From Microbacteriaceae bacterium UBA1487 (GTDB taxonomy: Bacteria; Actinomycetota; Actinomycetes; Actinomycetales; Microbacteriaceae), in contig DCRR01000009.1 in assembly GCA_002325245.1 (NCBI GenBank), forward strand, positions 180,007-210,693: a DNA stretch of 30,687 nt. The letters run 5' to 3'. Below, one piece after another: positions 10,405 to 17,685 of this stretch. Each line of letters begins with the position of its first letter. Position 1 is the first letter of the stretch. A model generated the notes under the pieces. It was given only the letters and a program-made list of their open reading frames with translations. It was not told the DNA's origin and made no database searches. The position numbers and the translations under genes are program-made.

Positions 10405-11457
10405 ATGACGTCGAGCCGCGCTGAGCCCGCTGGCGGACCCGCGGAGTCGACGACACTTCACATCGCGGCGCGCATCGAGGACTGGATCCACGAGCGCCGC
10501 GCGCGCCGGGCCCGCCGCCGCGGCCGCGTCGCAACCGTCATCCCCTTCACCGGGTACGGCGGCGACGGATGGGTCCGTATTCTCGGACGCGTCGTCTACG
10601 AGGATCCGGAGCGCGCGAGCGACCCGTCGCGCCGTGTGCGCGGCTGGCGGAGCTTCACCAGCGTGCACGCGGCGTACGCCGAGGTGACAGTGACGAGCGG
10701 CACCGATTGGGAGGCGCTCCGCGCGGATCGCGGCGGAGTGCTCGATGCGCACGTCAAGCTTGCGCTTCCCGCGGGCTGGAACACGGTGCGCCTTCGCGTC
10801 GACGGGGGCCAGGCCGTCGAGGCGCCCATCTTCGTGGTGAGCGGACAGCACCGCTTCGGCATCCTGTCCGACATCGACGACACCGTGATGGTCACCGCGC
10901 TCCCCCGCCCGTTCCTGGCCGCGTGGAACACGTTCGTTCTGGACGAGCATGCGCGACGCCCGGTGCCGGGCATGGCCGTCCTGTATGAACGACTCGCGCA
11001 GCGCCACCCCGGCTGCCCGGTGTTCTATCTCTCCACGGGAGCCTGGAACGTCGCCCCGACCCTGAGCCGCTTCCTCCACCGCAACCTGTATCCGCGGGGC
11101 CCCCTGCTGCTCACCGACTGGGGCCCGACCCACGATCGATGGTTCCGCAGCGGCCAGCAGCACAAGCGGGAGAGCCTGACACGCCTCGCGCACGAGTTCC
11201 CGGACATCCGCTGGCTCCTGGTCGGCGATGACGGTCAGCACGACGAAGACCTCTACGCCGCGTTCGCGGCCGAATACCCGCAGAACGTGGCCGCGATCGC
11301 GATCCGGCAGCTGACCGCGGGCGAGGCTGTCCTCGCCGGTGGCCGCAGCCGACGACCGGACCAGGAGACCGCGAGCACGCCGTGGGTGTTCGCCCCCGAC
11401 GGGGCAGGGCTGAGCACGCAATTGCGCACGCTCGGGATGCTCGATCCGCGGGCGTAA
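10405..11457 (+). CDS. App1-type phosphatidate phosphatase domain protein (DUF2183)
   Basis: The 350-residue protein has a beta-rich N-terminal half (about 40-145) and a HAD-like phosphatase domain with the catalytic DIDDT (156-160) in FGILSDIDDTVMVT. It is followed by VFYLSTGAWNVAP and LLVGDDGQHDEDLY, the App1/LNS2-like pattern. Yeast App1 dephosphorylates phosphatidic acid; the substrate of bacterial homologues is not settled, so lipid phosphatase is an inference. No signal peptide or membrane segment is seen, so it is cytoplasmic. It diverges from a TetR gene. The ATG at 10405 has no ribosome site; CACACT ends 6 nt upstream, a weak leaderless -10. Confidence 0.88.
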   Translation: MTSSRAEPAGGPAESTTLHIAARIEDWIHERRARRARRRGRVATVIPFTGYGGDGWVRILGRVVYEDPERASDPSRRVRGWRSFTSVHAAYAEVTVTSGTDWEALRADRGGVLDAHVKLALPAGWNTVRLRVDGGQAVEAPIFVVSGQHRFGILSDIDDTVMVTALPRPFLAAWNTFVLDEHARRPVPGMAVLYERLAQRHPGCPVFYLSTGAWNVAPTLSRFLHRNLYPRGPLLLTDWGPTHDRWFRSGQQHKRESLTRLAHEFPDIRWLLVGDDGQHDEDLYAAFAAEYPQNVAAIAIRQLTAGEAVLAGGRSRRPDQETASTPWVFAPDGAGLSTQLRTLGMLDPRA

Positions 11458-11475
11458 CAGGGCGTCGACCTCGGG

Positions 11476-11481
11476 TAGCGT
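11476..11481 (+). promoter_or_regulatory. Leaderless -10 element of the methyltransferase gene
   Basis: TAGCGT ends 7 nt before a GTG at 11489. This supports 11489 rather than the in-frame GTG at 11480, which would overlap the -10 itself. Confidence 0.5.
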
Positions 11482-11488
11482 GAGTGCT

Positions 11489-12265
11489 GTGACGAGATTT
11501 GACGACGGGTCAGCCGGGGATGCCAACTACGCGGAGATCGGCCTTGGCTACGCGAGCATCCGGCAGCCGGATCCGCGGATCGACGGGCGCGTTCGCGCAG
11601 CGCTCGGCGATGCCCGCACGGTGATCAACGTCGGCGCCGGCGCCGGCAGCTACGAGCCGCACGACCTCGAGGTGACTGCGGTGGAGCCCTCGGCGTCGAT
11701 GCGCGCCGAGCGACCGCCGCACCGCGCCCGCGCGGTCGACGCGACAGCCGAGGCGCTTCCGTTCGACGACGACAGCTTCGACGCGGCGATGGCGAGCGTG
11801 ACGATCCACCAGTGGCCCCAGCTCGAGAAGGGACTGGGAGAGATGCGCCGCGTCGCGCGAGGTCCGGTGGTCATCTTGACCTTCGACCCCGTCGTTCCCG
11901 AGCCGTGGTGGCAGCCGGTGTACGTGCCAGAGCTCTTCGAGGTCGAGGGGCGTCGGATGCCGAGCATGGACCGCATCGCCGCCGCCCTCGGCGGGTCGGT
12001 CGAGGTGCAGAAGGTGCCCGTGCCCGCCGACTGCACTGATGGCTTCGGGCAGGCGTTCTTCGCCCGACCCGAGCGGACGCTCGAGCCGGAGATCCGCCGG
12101 GCCATGTCGGCGTGGAGCTTCCTGGACCAGGCGATCGTCGACCGGTATGTGCGCGAGCTCAGCGCCGATCTCGCGTCCGGCGCCTGGGACGCCACGTGGG
12201 GCCGCTTCCGCACGCTCGACGAGTTCGACGTCGGCCTGCGGCTGGTGATCGCGCAGCCTCTCTGA
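11489..12265 (+). CDS. Class I SAM-dependent methyltransferase
   Basis: The 258-residue protein has a Methyltransf_11-like fold. Motif I is TVINVGAGAGSYEP (SAM-binding glycine-rich loop), the acidic residue after strand 2 is in VTAVEPS, motif II-like is ALPFDDDSFDAAMASVTIHQW, and GEMRRVARGPVVILTFDP follows. It belongs with ubiquinone/menaquinone-type and small-molecule methyltransferases; the substrate is unknown. WSFLDQAIVDRYVRELSADLASGAWD in the C-terminal part is common to an actinobacterial subgroup. The start is set at GTG 11489 from the -10 position; GTG 11480 would add three residues. The gene lies 31 bp after the phosphatase gene but seems to have its own promoter. Confidence 0.88.
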   Translation: MTRFDDGSAGDANYAEIGLGYASIRQPDPRIDGRVRAALGDARTVINVGAGAGSYEPHDLEVTAVEPSASMRAERPPHRARAVDATAEALPFDDDSFDAAMASVTIHQWPQLEKGLGEMRRVARGPVVILTFDPVVPEPWWQPVYVPELFEVEGRRMPSMDRIAAALGGSVEVQKVPVPADCTDGFGQAFFARPERTLEPEIRRAMSAWSFLDQAIVDRYVRELSADLASGAWDATWGRFRTLDEFDVGLRLVIAQPL

Positions 12266-12426
12266 GTTTTCCTTGCCTCCACCCCCGAACGTGGGGTAGA
12301 AATGTGCGCGAGGTGGTTGCTGCCCCTGCGGCGGCGCGCTACTCTCAGGAAAGCGTTCGTGGAGTCCCCCATTCTGCGGACGCTGTGTACCCCATCAACA
12401 GTGCCGATGTCTCCCCACGACATGCG

Positions 12427-12447
12427 GTTCTCTCCCCCGAGAGGAAC
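12427..12447 (+). promoter_or_regulatory. Hairpin masking the ribosome binding site of the next gene
   Basis: GTTCTCTC (12427-12434) can pair with GAGAGGAAC (12439-12447) across a CCCC loop, giving 8 base pairs with one bulged G. The 3' arm contains the whole Shine-Dalgarno sequence (GAGAGGA) of the gene starting at 12453. Confidence 0.4.
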
Positions 12448-12452
12448 AGTCG

Positions 12453-12776
12453 ATGCCCGCTGTTCTCACCGCGGCCGTCCCCCAGGTCGTCAGCGCGGGG
12501 TTTCCTGCTGCCCTCGTGGTCGCCGTCGGCGTCACCGCGCTCGTCGCCCTCGGCATGATGCTCACCGCTTTGCACCGCAGCTCGCGACTCACGATCGGAC
12601 GCGGACTGCTGACCGGGACGCTGGCACTCGGGATCGTGGGCGTCGCGGCGGGCGGCGTGCTCGCGCTCTCGCCCACCTCGGCGCAGGCGACGCCGGCCAC
12701 CGGCAACACCTACGTCGTGCTCGACACCGGCGAAGAGTGGGACGTGCAGCTTCCGACGCTGAGCTCCGACCGCTGA
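12453..12776 (+). CDS. Small two-helix membrane protein, function unknown
   Basis: I do not recognise the family. The 107-residue protein has two hydrophobic segments (about 16-41 and 52-72) with a short basic loop (HRSSRLTIGR) between them, then a Ser/Thr/Ala-rich stretch (SPTSAQATPATG) and a soluble tail ending VLDTGEEWDVQLPTLSSDR. By the positive-inside rule the loop is cytoplasmic and the tail extracytoplasmic. The second segment ending in AQATPA could be read as a late signal-peptidase site, but the first helix makes this unlikely. The ATG has a good ribosome site (GAGAGGA, 7-nt spacing) that may be sequestered in a hairpin. The preceding 187-bp gap shows no other gene. Confidence 0.75.
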   Translation: MPAVLTAAVPQVVSAGFPAALVVAVGVTALVALGMMLTALHRSSRLTIGRGLLTGTLALGIVGVAAGGVLALSPTSAQATPATGNTYVVLDTGEEWDVQLPTLSSDR

Positions 12777-12780
12777 CTGG

Positions 12781-13971
12781 TCAGCTCACGAGCTCCCGGC
12801 AGTCGCTGTCGCAGGTGATGAACGGTCCCGTGCGGCCGGAGAGCGCGCGCCGCAGCTCGATCAGTCGCAGCGCCGACTCATCGATGCTCGACTCCGCGAT
12901 CTCGCCGCGCTCGACCGCCTCGGCCACGGCATCGGCCACCGCGTCGACATCGATCGGGCCGACGTAGAGCAGCAGGTCATTGCCTGCCGCGACCGCGGCG
13001 ACCGCGTTCCGGATGGGATCCGCGTACTCCGGAACACCGGAGTTCTGCAGCATCGCCATGTCATCGGTGACGATGATGCCATCGAATCCCAGCTCGTCGC
13101 GCAGAACGCGATGCCACGCGGGTGAGAGCGTGGCCGGCTCGTGATCGATCGACGTGTAGCGCACGTGGCCGAACATGACCAGTTCGGCGCCCGCCTCGAT
13201 GCCGGCGATGAACGGCGGCGCCTGGGTCCTCCGCCACGCGGACTCGCTCATCGAGGTTGCCGGAAGGCTGGAGTGGGAGTCGCCGGCGACCGCGCCATGG
13301 CCGGGGAAGTGCTTGAGCGTCGACAGGACGATCCCGCGCTCCCCCGTGACAGCCGCTGCGACCCGAGGCGCTGCCTGCTCCGCCGTGTCGCCGAGCACGC
13401 GCGGGTGGATGAATGCCGCCCGGTTGGCCGTGACGTCGGCGACGATTCCGAAGTTGATGCTGACCCCCGCGGAGGCGACCAGCTGCGCCCGCTCGGCGAA
13501 CGCCTGCTCCGCCGCGGCGGGCGGCTGGTCGCGCAGCTGCGACGGCGCCGCGGCGTCATCGCCGGGCAGGCGTCGCACGATGCCGCCCTCCTGATCGATC
13601 GCGACCAGCACCGGGAATCCGGGGTCGACGCTCAGCGACGCCGTCGTCTCCGCGAGCCGCGGAACCGAGGACGGAACGTTGTCTCCCATATAGATGAGCC
13701 CCGCCGCGTCGGTGCGCTCCAGCTGGGCGCGCAGCGCGCTCGCATCGAGGCCCGCGACGTGGATCATGACCATGCTCGCGACCTTCTCGCGCAGCGTCAT
13801 GCTCTCCAGGCGAGCCTCGGCGTAACTGGCGAGCGGGTCCGAGGCGGGTGCGGCGGGCACCGGATCCCATGACTCCGGTGGTGTGACGCTCGGCGCGGCG
13901 CAGGCGCTGAGCGACAGCGCCGTCGCCACCGTCAGGACGAGTGCGACTCGGGCGCTGCGCGTCGATGCCAC
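12781..13971 (-). CDS. Glycoside hydrolase family 3 lipoprotein, NagZ-like beta-N-acetylhexosaminidase
   Basis: The 396-residue protein has a lipoprotein signal with lipobox LSAC (Cys24), so it acts outside the membrane. The single GH3 N-terminal domain shows VLVAIDQEGGIVRRL, the NagZ hallmark KHFPGHGAVAGDSH (220-233, including the Asp/His pair D231/H233 used as general acid-base) and the likely nucleophile Asp in VTDDMAM (303-304). Such enzymes remove beta-linked N-acetylglucosamine from peptidoglycan fragments during wall turnover. The GTG start at 13971 is chosen because TACGAT ends 7 nt upstream; no ribosome site is present. Its end is 4 bp from that of the convergent small membrane gene. 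Confidence 0.93.
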   Translation of the reverse strand: MASTRSARVALVLTVATALSLSACAAPSVTPPESWDPVPAAPASDPLASYAEARLESMTLREKVASMVMIHVAGLDASALRAQLERTDAAGLIYMGDNVPSSVPRLAETTASLSVDPGFPVLVAIDQEGGIVRRLPGDDAAAPSQLRDQPPAAAEQAFAERAQLVASAGVSINFGIVADVTANRAAFIHPRVLGDTAEQAAPRVAAAVTGERGIVLSTLKHFPGHGAVAGDSHSSLPATSMSESAWRRTQAPPFIAGIEAGAELVMFGHVRYTSIDHEPATLSPAWHRVLRDELGFDGIIVTDDMAMLQNSGVPEYADPIRNAVAAVAAGNDLLLYVGPIDVDAVADAVAEAVERGEIAESSIDESALRLIELRRALSGRTGPFITCDSDCRELVS

Positions 13972-13978
13972 GCTCGCG

Positions 13979-14001
13979 ATCGTACCCGGCTCCCGTACTG
14001 T
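13979..14001. promoter_or_regulatory. Divergent leaderless -10 elements of the GH3 and UbiA genes
   Basis: In a 36-bp gap, TACGAT on the minus strand (13984-13979) ends 7 nt before the GH3 GTG. TACTGT on the plus strand (13996-14001) ends 6 nt before the UbiA ATG at 14008. Neither gene has a Shine-Dalgarno sequence. No clear -35 boxes are seen. Confidence 0.5.
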
Positions 14002-14007
14002 GGTGCC

Positions 14008-14838
14008 ATGGTGCGCCGTGGACTCGCCCTGCTCGGCTCGACGCATCCGGGCCCGAGCGTCGTCGTCACGACGGTCGCGGTGGCGCTGGGCGTCGCGGCA
14101 GGGCTCGACGCGGTGCGCGTCGCACTCGTCGGCGTCGTCATGCTGTTCAACCAGTTCTCGGTCGGCCTCTCCAACGATTGGCTCGACGCCGCGCGTGACC
14201 GCCGCGCCGGTCGCAGCGACAAGCCGGTCGCGCGCGGCGCTGTCTCGGTGGCGGCGGTCCGAGCCTCCGCACTCGTGTCGCTGATCGCCAGCCTCACCGT
14301 GGCTCTCGTGCTCGGGCCCCTGGTGCTCGCCGCGAACGTGGTCAGCGTGGCGGCCGGCTGGAGCTACAACCTGGGGCTGAAATCCACGCCGCTCTCCCTG
14401 GTCGCCTACCTGGTCGGTTTCGGAGTGCTCCCCGCAATCGCGACCCTGGCGCGCGCCGACCCCGCCTGGCCCTCGTGGTGGGCGGTGACGGTGGGAGCCC
14501 TGCTCGGCGCCGCCGCTCATTTCGCCAACGCGGCACCGGACCTCGAGGACGACGCGCGGGAGGGCATCCGCGGGCTTCCGCAGCTTCTCGGCCGACGCCG
14601 TTCGATCGCGCTGACGTGGCTCGGGCTCGCCGCGGCGATCGCGGTGCTCCTGCTCGGCTGGGATGTCACCCCGGTGAGCGTCGCGGCGGCCATGGTCACG
14701 CTGGCCCTCGGCCTGCTCGGCCTCCTGACGCCCCTCGGACGCGGACAGACTCGCGCGCCCTTTCGGCTGATCATGCTCGCGGCACTCGTGATCGTCGTCG
14801 CCCTCGTCACGGCGGGAGAGGCGCTTCTCGCGAGCTAG
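14008..14838 (+). CDS. UbiA family prenyltransferase
   Basis: The 276-residue integral membrane protein has about eight or nine helices and the two aspartate-rich motifs of UbiA enzymes. The first is NDWLDAARD (56-64) followed by RRAGRSDKPVARG; the second, in a later loop, is NAAPDLEDDAREG. These bind the Mg-diphosphate of the prenyl donor. The family transfers prenyl groups to aromatic acceptors (menaquinone and others) or builds lipids. Which acceptor is used here cannot be told, and there are no other quinone genes nearby. Its stop overlaps the stop of the convergent MFS gene in the tetranucleotide CTAG. Confidence 0.9.
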   Translation: MVRRGLALLGSTHPGPSVVVTTVAVALGVAAGLDAVRVALVGVVMLFNQFSVGLSNDWLDAARDRRAGRSDKPVARGAVSVAAVRASALVSLIASLTVALVLGPLVLAANVVSVAAGWSYNLGLKSTPLSLVAYLVGFGVLPAIATLARADPAWPSWWAVTVGALLGAAAHFANAAPDLEDDAREGIRGLPQLLGRRRSIALTWLGLAAAIAVLLLGWDVTPVSVAAAMVTLALGLLGLLTPLGRGQTRAPFRLIMLAALVIVVALVTAGEALLAS

Positions 14839-16229
14839 GTCGTCGGCGCCGTGACGCTCTCCTCGTCGGCGCGCGGGCGCGCCGGGTTGCGGATGCCGAG
14901 CCAGCTGATGAGGCCCCCGGCCGCCATCATCCCGGCCGTCACGATCGCCGCCCGATGGAAGCCGTCAAGGTCGAGCTCCCCGCCGATGATGACCGCGAGC
15001 AGGGCGATCACGATGAGTCCTGCGACCCGCGCGACGGCGTTGTTGACCGCCGAGGCGATGCCGGAGCGCTCCGGCTCGATCGCGCCCAGAATCGCCGAGG
15101 TGAGCGGCGACACGGTGAGCGTGATGCCGACCCCGAACACGAGGATGCCCGGCAGCACCTGCCACCAGTAGTCGAACTCCGTGCTCACCGAGAGCAGCAG
15201 CAGCGCGCCAAGGGCCATCACGAGCGGCCCGATCGTCATGAACAGTCGGGGCCCGAATCGGCCCGCGAGCGCGCCCACGCGGGAGCTGCCGAGAATCATG
15301 ATGACCGTGATCGGCAGGCTGGCGAGCCCGGCGAGGGTGGCCGGGAGTCCCGCGCCCTGCTGGAGGTAGACGCTCACCACGAAGCCGTTGAGCGCGAGCG
15401 CGCCGTAGATGAGCGCCGTCGCCACGTTGCCGGTCCAGAAGTTGCGCACCCGGTACAGCCCCAGCGGCATGATCGGGTTGGCCGCCACCCGCTGTCTCAG
15501 CAGGAAGCCGACGAATGCCGCAGCACCGAGCGACATCGAGAGCCAGATCGCCGGATGGTCCCAGCCGAGGGAGGCGTGCTCGATCAGCGCGAACACCGGT
15601 CCGCCGAGTCCCAGCGTGCAGAGGACCGCCCCGAGGTAGTCGATCCGCACCCCCAGTCGCCGGACGTCGCGCTGCTCGAGCATCGACACGAGCACGAGTG
15701 TCACGGCGATCGGCAGCACGTTGATGAGAAAGGCGAAGCGCCACGACAGCAGGTCGACGAACACGCCGCCGATGACCGGCCCGGCGATCATGGCGCCGCT
15801 CGCCATCGCCGTCCAGATGCCGATCGCACGGCCCTGCGCCGCGCCGCGGAAGTTGGCGGTGATGAGGGCGAGGGAGCTCGGCACGAGCAACGCGCCGGCG
15901 ACGCCCTGCAGCGCCCGGGCGACGATCAGCAGCTCGGCGGTCGGCGCCGCGGCGATCGCCACCGACGTGAGGCCGAAGCCGATCAGGCCGATGCGGATGA
16001 CGCGGATACGTCCGTAGAGATCGCTGATGGAGCCGGCGACCAGGATGAGCGCCCCGAGCGTGATCAGGTAGGCATCCACGACCCACTGCTGGGTCGCGAT
16101 TCCGCCGCCGAGTTCGCGGACGATGGCGGGCAGGGCGACGTTCACGATCGTGCCGTCGAGGAACGAGACGAAGCTCGCCAGGACAGCGATCGTGAGCACT
16201 AGGCGCTGTTCGCGGGTCATGGCAGCCAC
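14835..16229 (-). CDS. MFS drug efflux transporter, DHA2 (14-helix) family
   Basis: The 464-residue proton-driven exporter resembles EmrB/QacA/LfrA. The helix 1 motif is LDGTIVNVALPAI, helix 2 with its loop is QWVVDAYLITLGALILVAGSISDLYGRI, and antiporter motif C is AGPVIGGVFVDLLSWRFAF. The hydrophobic pattern fits 14 helices. It lies 9 bp after the LLM oxidoreductase gene on the same strand, so both may belong to one detoxification unit. The GTG start at 16229 has TAGCCT ending 6 nt upstream, suggesting a separate leaderless transcript as well; an internal ATG at 16220 is an alternative. Confidence 0.93.
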   Translation of the reverse strand: MAAMTREQRLVLTIAVLASFVSFLDGTIVNVALPAIVRELGGGIATQQWVVDAYLITLGALILVAGSISDLYGRIRVIRIGLIGFGLTSVAIAAAPTAELLIVARALQGVAGALLVPSSLALITANFRGAAQGRAIGIWTAMASGAMIAGPVIGGVFVDLLSWRFAFLINVLPIAVTLVLVSMLEQRDVRRLGVRIDYLGAVLCTLGLGGPVFALIEHASLGWDHPAIWLSMSLGAAAFVGFLLRQRVAANPIMPLGLYRVRNFWTGNVATALIYGALALNGFVVSVYLQQGAGLPATLAGLASLPITVIMILGSSRVGALAGRFGPRLFMTIGPLVMALGALLLLSVSTEFDYWWQVLPGILVFGVGITLTVSPLTSAILGAIEPERSGIASAVNNAVARVAGLIVIALLAVIIGGELDLDGFHRAAIVTAGMMAAGGLISWLGIRNPARPRADEESVTAPTT

Positions 16230-16235
16230 GCGCTC

Positions 16236-16241
16236 AGGCTA
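16236..16241 (-). promoter_or_regulatory. Leaderless -10 of the MFS gene, embedded in the upstream stop codon
   Basis: TAGCCT on the minus strand starts with the TAG stop codon of the LLM gene (16241-16239) and ends 6 nt before the MFS GTG. It suggests an internal promoter within the two-gene unit. Confidence 0.45.
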
Positions 16242-17300
16242 GTCCTCGCGCGCGGATTCGGCGGGGGTTTTCTCGGCGAGCAGTTCACGCACCCGCGGGA
16301 TCACCTCACGGCCATACAGCTCGATGGCCGTCATCAGGTGCTCGTGAGAGAGCGTGCCCGCCGAGTACTTCAGGTCGAAGCGCTGCACTCCGAGCGTGCG
16401 CACCGTGTTCGCGATCTTCCGCGCCACCGTCTCGGGCGAGCCGAGGTGCAGGGCGCCGTCGACGATCTCGCCGTCGAAGCGCTCGCGGTTCGTGGGCGGC
16501 CAGCCGCGTTCGGCGCCGATCCGGTCGACCATGACCTTGTGATGCGGGTAGTACAGATCAGCCGCCTCCCGGTCGGTCGCCGCGATGAAACCGGGCGAGT
16601 GCACGGCGACCGGCAACGGCTCATGGCCGAACTGCGCAACGGCACGGTGGAACAGGTTGACGTAGGGCGCGAACCGCTCCGGGGCGCCGCCGATGATGGC
16701 GAGCGTGAGCGGCAGCGCGTGGCGTGCGGCGCGCACGACCGACTCGGGACTCCCTCCGACGCCCACCCAGGTGCGGATGCGGCCGGATTCGGTCTTGGGA
16801 TACACCGACTGATGGATCAGCGGCGCGCGCGTGGTGCCGTTCCACGACACCTCGCCTTCGTCGAGCAGCTTGACCAGCAGGTCGAGCTTCTCCTCGAAGA
16901 GCGCCTCGTACTGGGTGAGGTCGTAGCCGAACAGCGGGAACGACTCGGTGAACGAGCCGCGGCCGGCGATGATCTCGGCGCGGCCGTTCGACAGCGCATC
17001 CAGCGTGGCGAACTTCTCGTACACCCGGACCGGATCGTCAGAGCTCAGCACCGTCACCGCGGTGCCCAGCCGGATGCGCTCGGTGCGCGCGGCGATGGCG
17101 GCGAGCACGAGCTCGGGGGCCGAGACCGCGAAGTCGTCGCGGTGGTGCTCCCCCACCCCGAAGAAGTCGACGCCGACCTGGTCGGCGAGAACGGCCTGCT
17201 CGACGACCTGGCGGATCGCCACCGCGTCGTGCACCCGCTGCCCGTCGAGGTCGACCGTGACGTCGCCGAAGGTATCGAGCCCGAATTGCACGTTGTCCAT
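16239..17300 (-). CDS. LLM class flavin-dependent oxidoreductase (Atu2307-like subgroup)
   Basis: The 353-residue protein is a luciferase-like TIM-barrel monooxygenase using reduced flavin (FMN or F420). Typical segments are GVDFFGVGEHHRDDFAVSAP, RIRLGTAVTVLSSDDPVRVYEKFATLDALSNGRAEIIAGRGSFTESFPLFG and TWVGVGGSPESVVRAARHALPLTLAIIGG, which match the TIGR03858-type subgroup as I know it. The substrate is unknown. The start ATG at 17300 is preceded by AGGA at 8 nt. Upstream is a promoter with a palindromic operator in its spacer. The closely following efflux gene suggests a role in handling a toxic or foreign compound. Confidence 0.92.
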   Translation of the reverse strand: MDNVQFGLDTFGDVTVDLDGQRVHDAVAIRQVVEQAVLADQVGVDFFGVGEHHRDDFAVSAPELVLAAIAARTERIRLGTAVTVLSSDDPVRVYEKFATLDALSNGRAEIIAGRGSFTESFPLFGYDLTQYEALFEEKLDLLVKLLDEGEVSWNGTTRAPLIHQSVYPKTESGRIRTWVGVGGSPESVVRAARHALPLTLAIIGGAPERFAPYVNLFHRAVAQFGHEPLPVAVHSPGFIAATDREAADLYYPHHKVMVDRIGAERGWPPTNRERFDGEIVDGALHLGSPETVARKIANTVRTLGVQRFDLKYSAGTLSHEHLMTAIELYGREVIPRVRELLAEKTPAESARED

Positions 17301-17325
17301 GTCACCGATCCTGCCGAAGCATCCA

Positions 17326-17354
17326 ATTCGATGCGTTCGCATCATGACGGTCAA
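17326..17354 (-). promoter_or_regulatory. Promoter of the LLM gene with an operator dyad in the spacer
   Basis: On the minus strand the -35 is TTGACC (17354-17349), the spacer is 17 bp and the -10 is TCGAAT (17331-17326). A perfect inverted repeat GATGCG-TT-CGCATC (17330-17343) fills most of the spacer, a standard position for repressor binding. Confidence 0.55.
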
Positions 17355-17400
17355 CCGGGATCGCGCCCGGCGCATTCCCGCGAGATCACACGATTCTCGG

Positions 17401-17598
17401 CTACGCGCCGATCTCGGTCAGCACCCAGAAGATCACATAGACCGGCCAGACGATCGCCTGCAGCAGACCCAGAATCACGCCCCAGAATCCGCCATCGGAC
17501 TCGGAGACGAAGTAGATCGCGGCTCCGATGTAGGCCAGAAAGAACACGAATCCCCAGGGTCCCGCCTGCTCGACGACTCTGCCCCGTCTGCTGGCCAC
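17401..17598 (-). CDS. Small two-helix membrane protein, function unknown
   Basis: The 65-residue protein starts with a basic, soluble stretch (VASRRGRVVEQAG), then has two hydrophobic segments (about 14-31 and 38-62) separated by a short acidic loop SESDGG. The start is the GTG at 17598, supported by GGGAGG 5 nt upstream. It is conserved-looking and probably real, because the frame keeps a clean hydrophobic pattern with aromatic residues at the helix ends. The role is unknown. It lies upstream of the LLM gene on the same strand, separated by 100 bp containing the LLM promoter, and diverges from the second LLM gene. Confidence 0.75.
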   Translation of the reverse strand: MASRRGRVVEQAGPWGFVFFLAYIGAAIYFVSESDGGFWGVILGLLQAIVWPVYVIFWVLTEIGA

Positions 17599-17685
17599 GA
17601 TGTCCTCCCTCGGATGCTCGATGTCCCTCAGCGTAGGGCGGGGCCACGGGGAATACCAGTGCCGCCAGCGCACGTTGTCTCTCGT

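Noticed and set aside
12275..12300. A terminator after the methyltransferase gene (CCCC/GGGG pairing)
   Set aside because: The stem is only about 4 bp, too weak to call.
14475..16202. A 575-codon open frame on the plus strand opposite the MFS gene
   Set aside because: It is Arg/His/Asp-rich without motifs and mirrors the transporter's codons; it also overlaps the end of ubiA in another frame.
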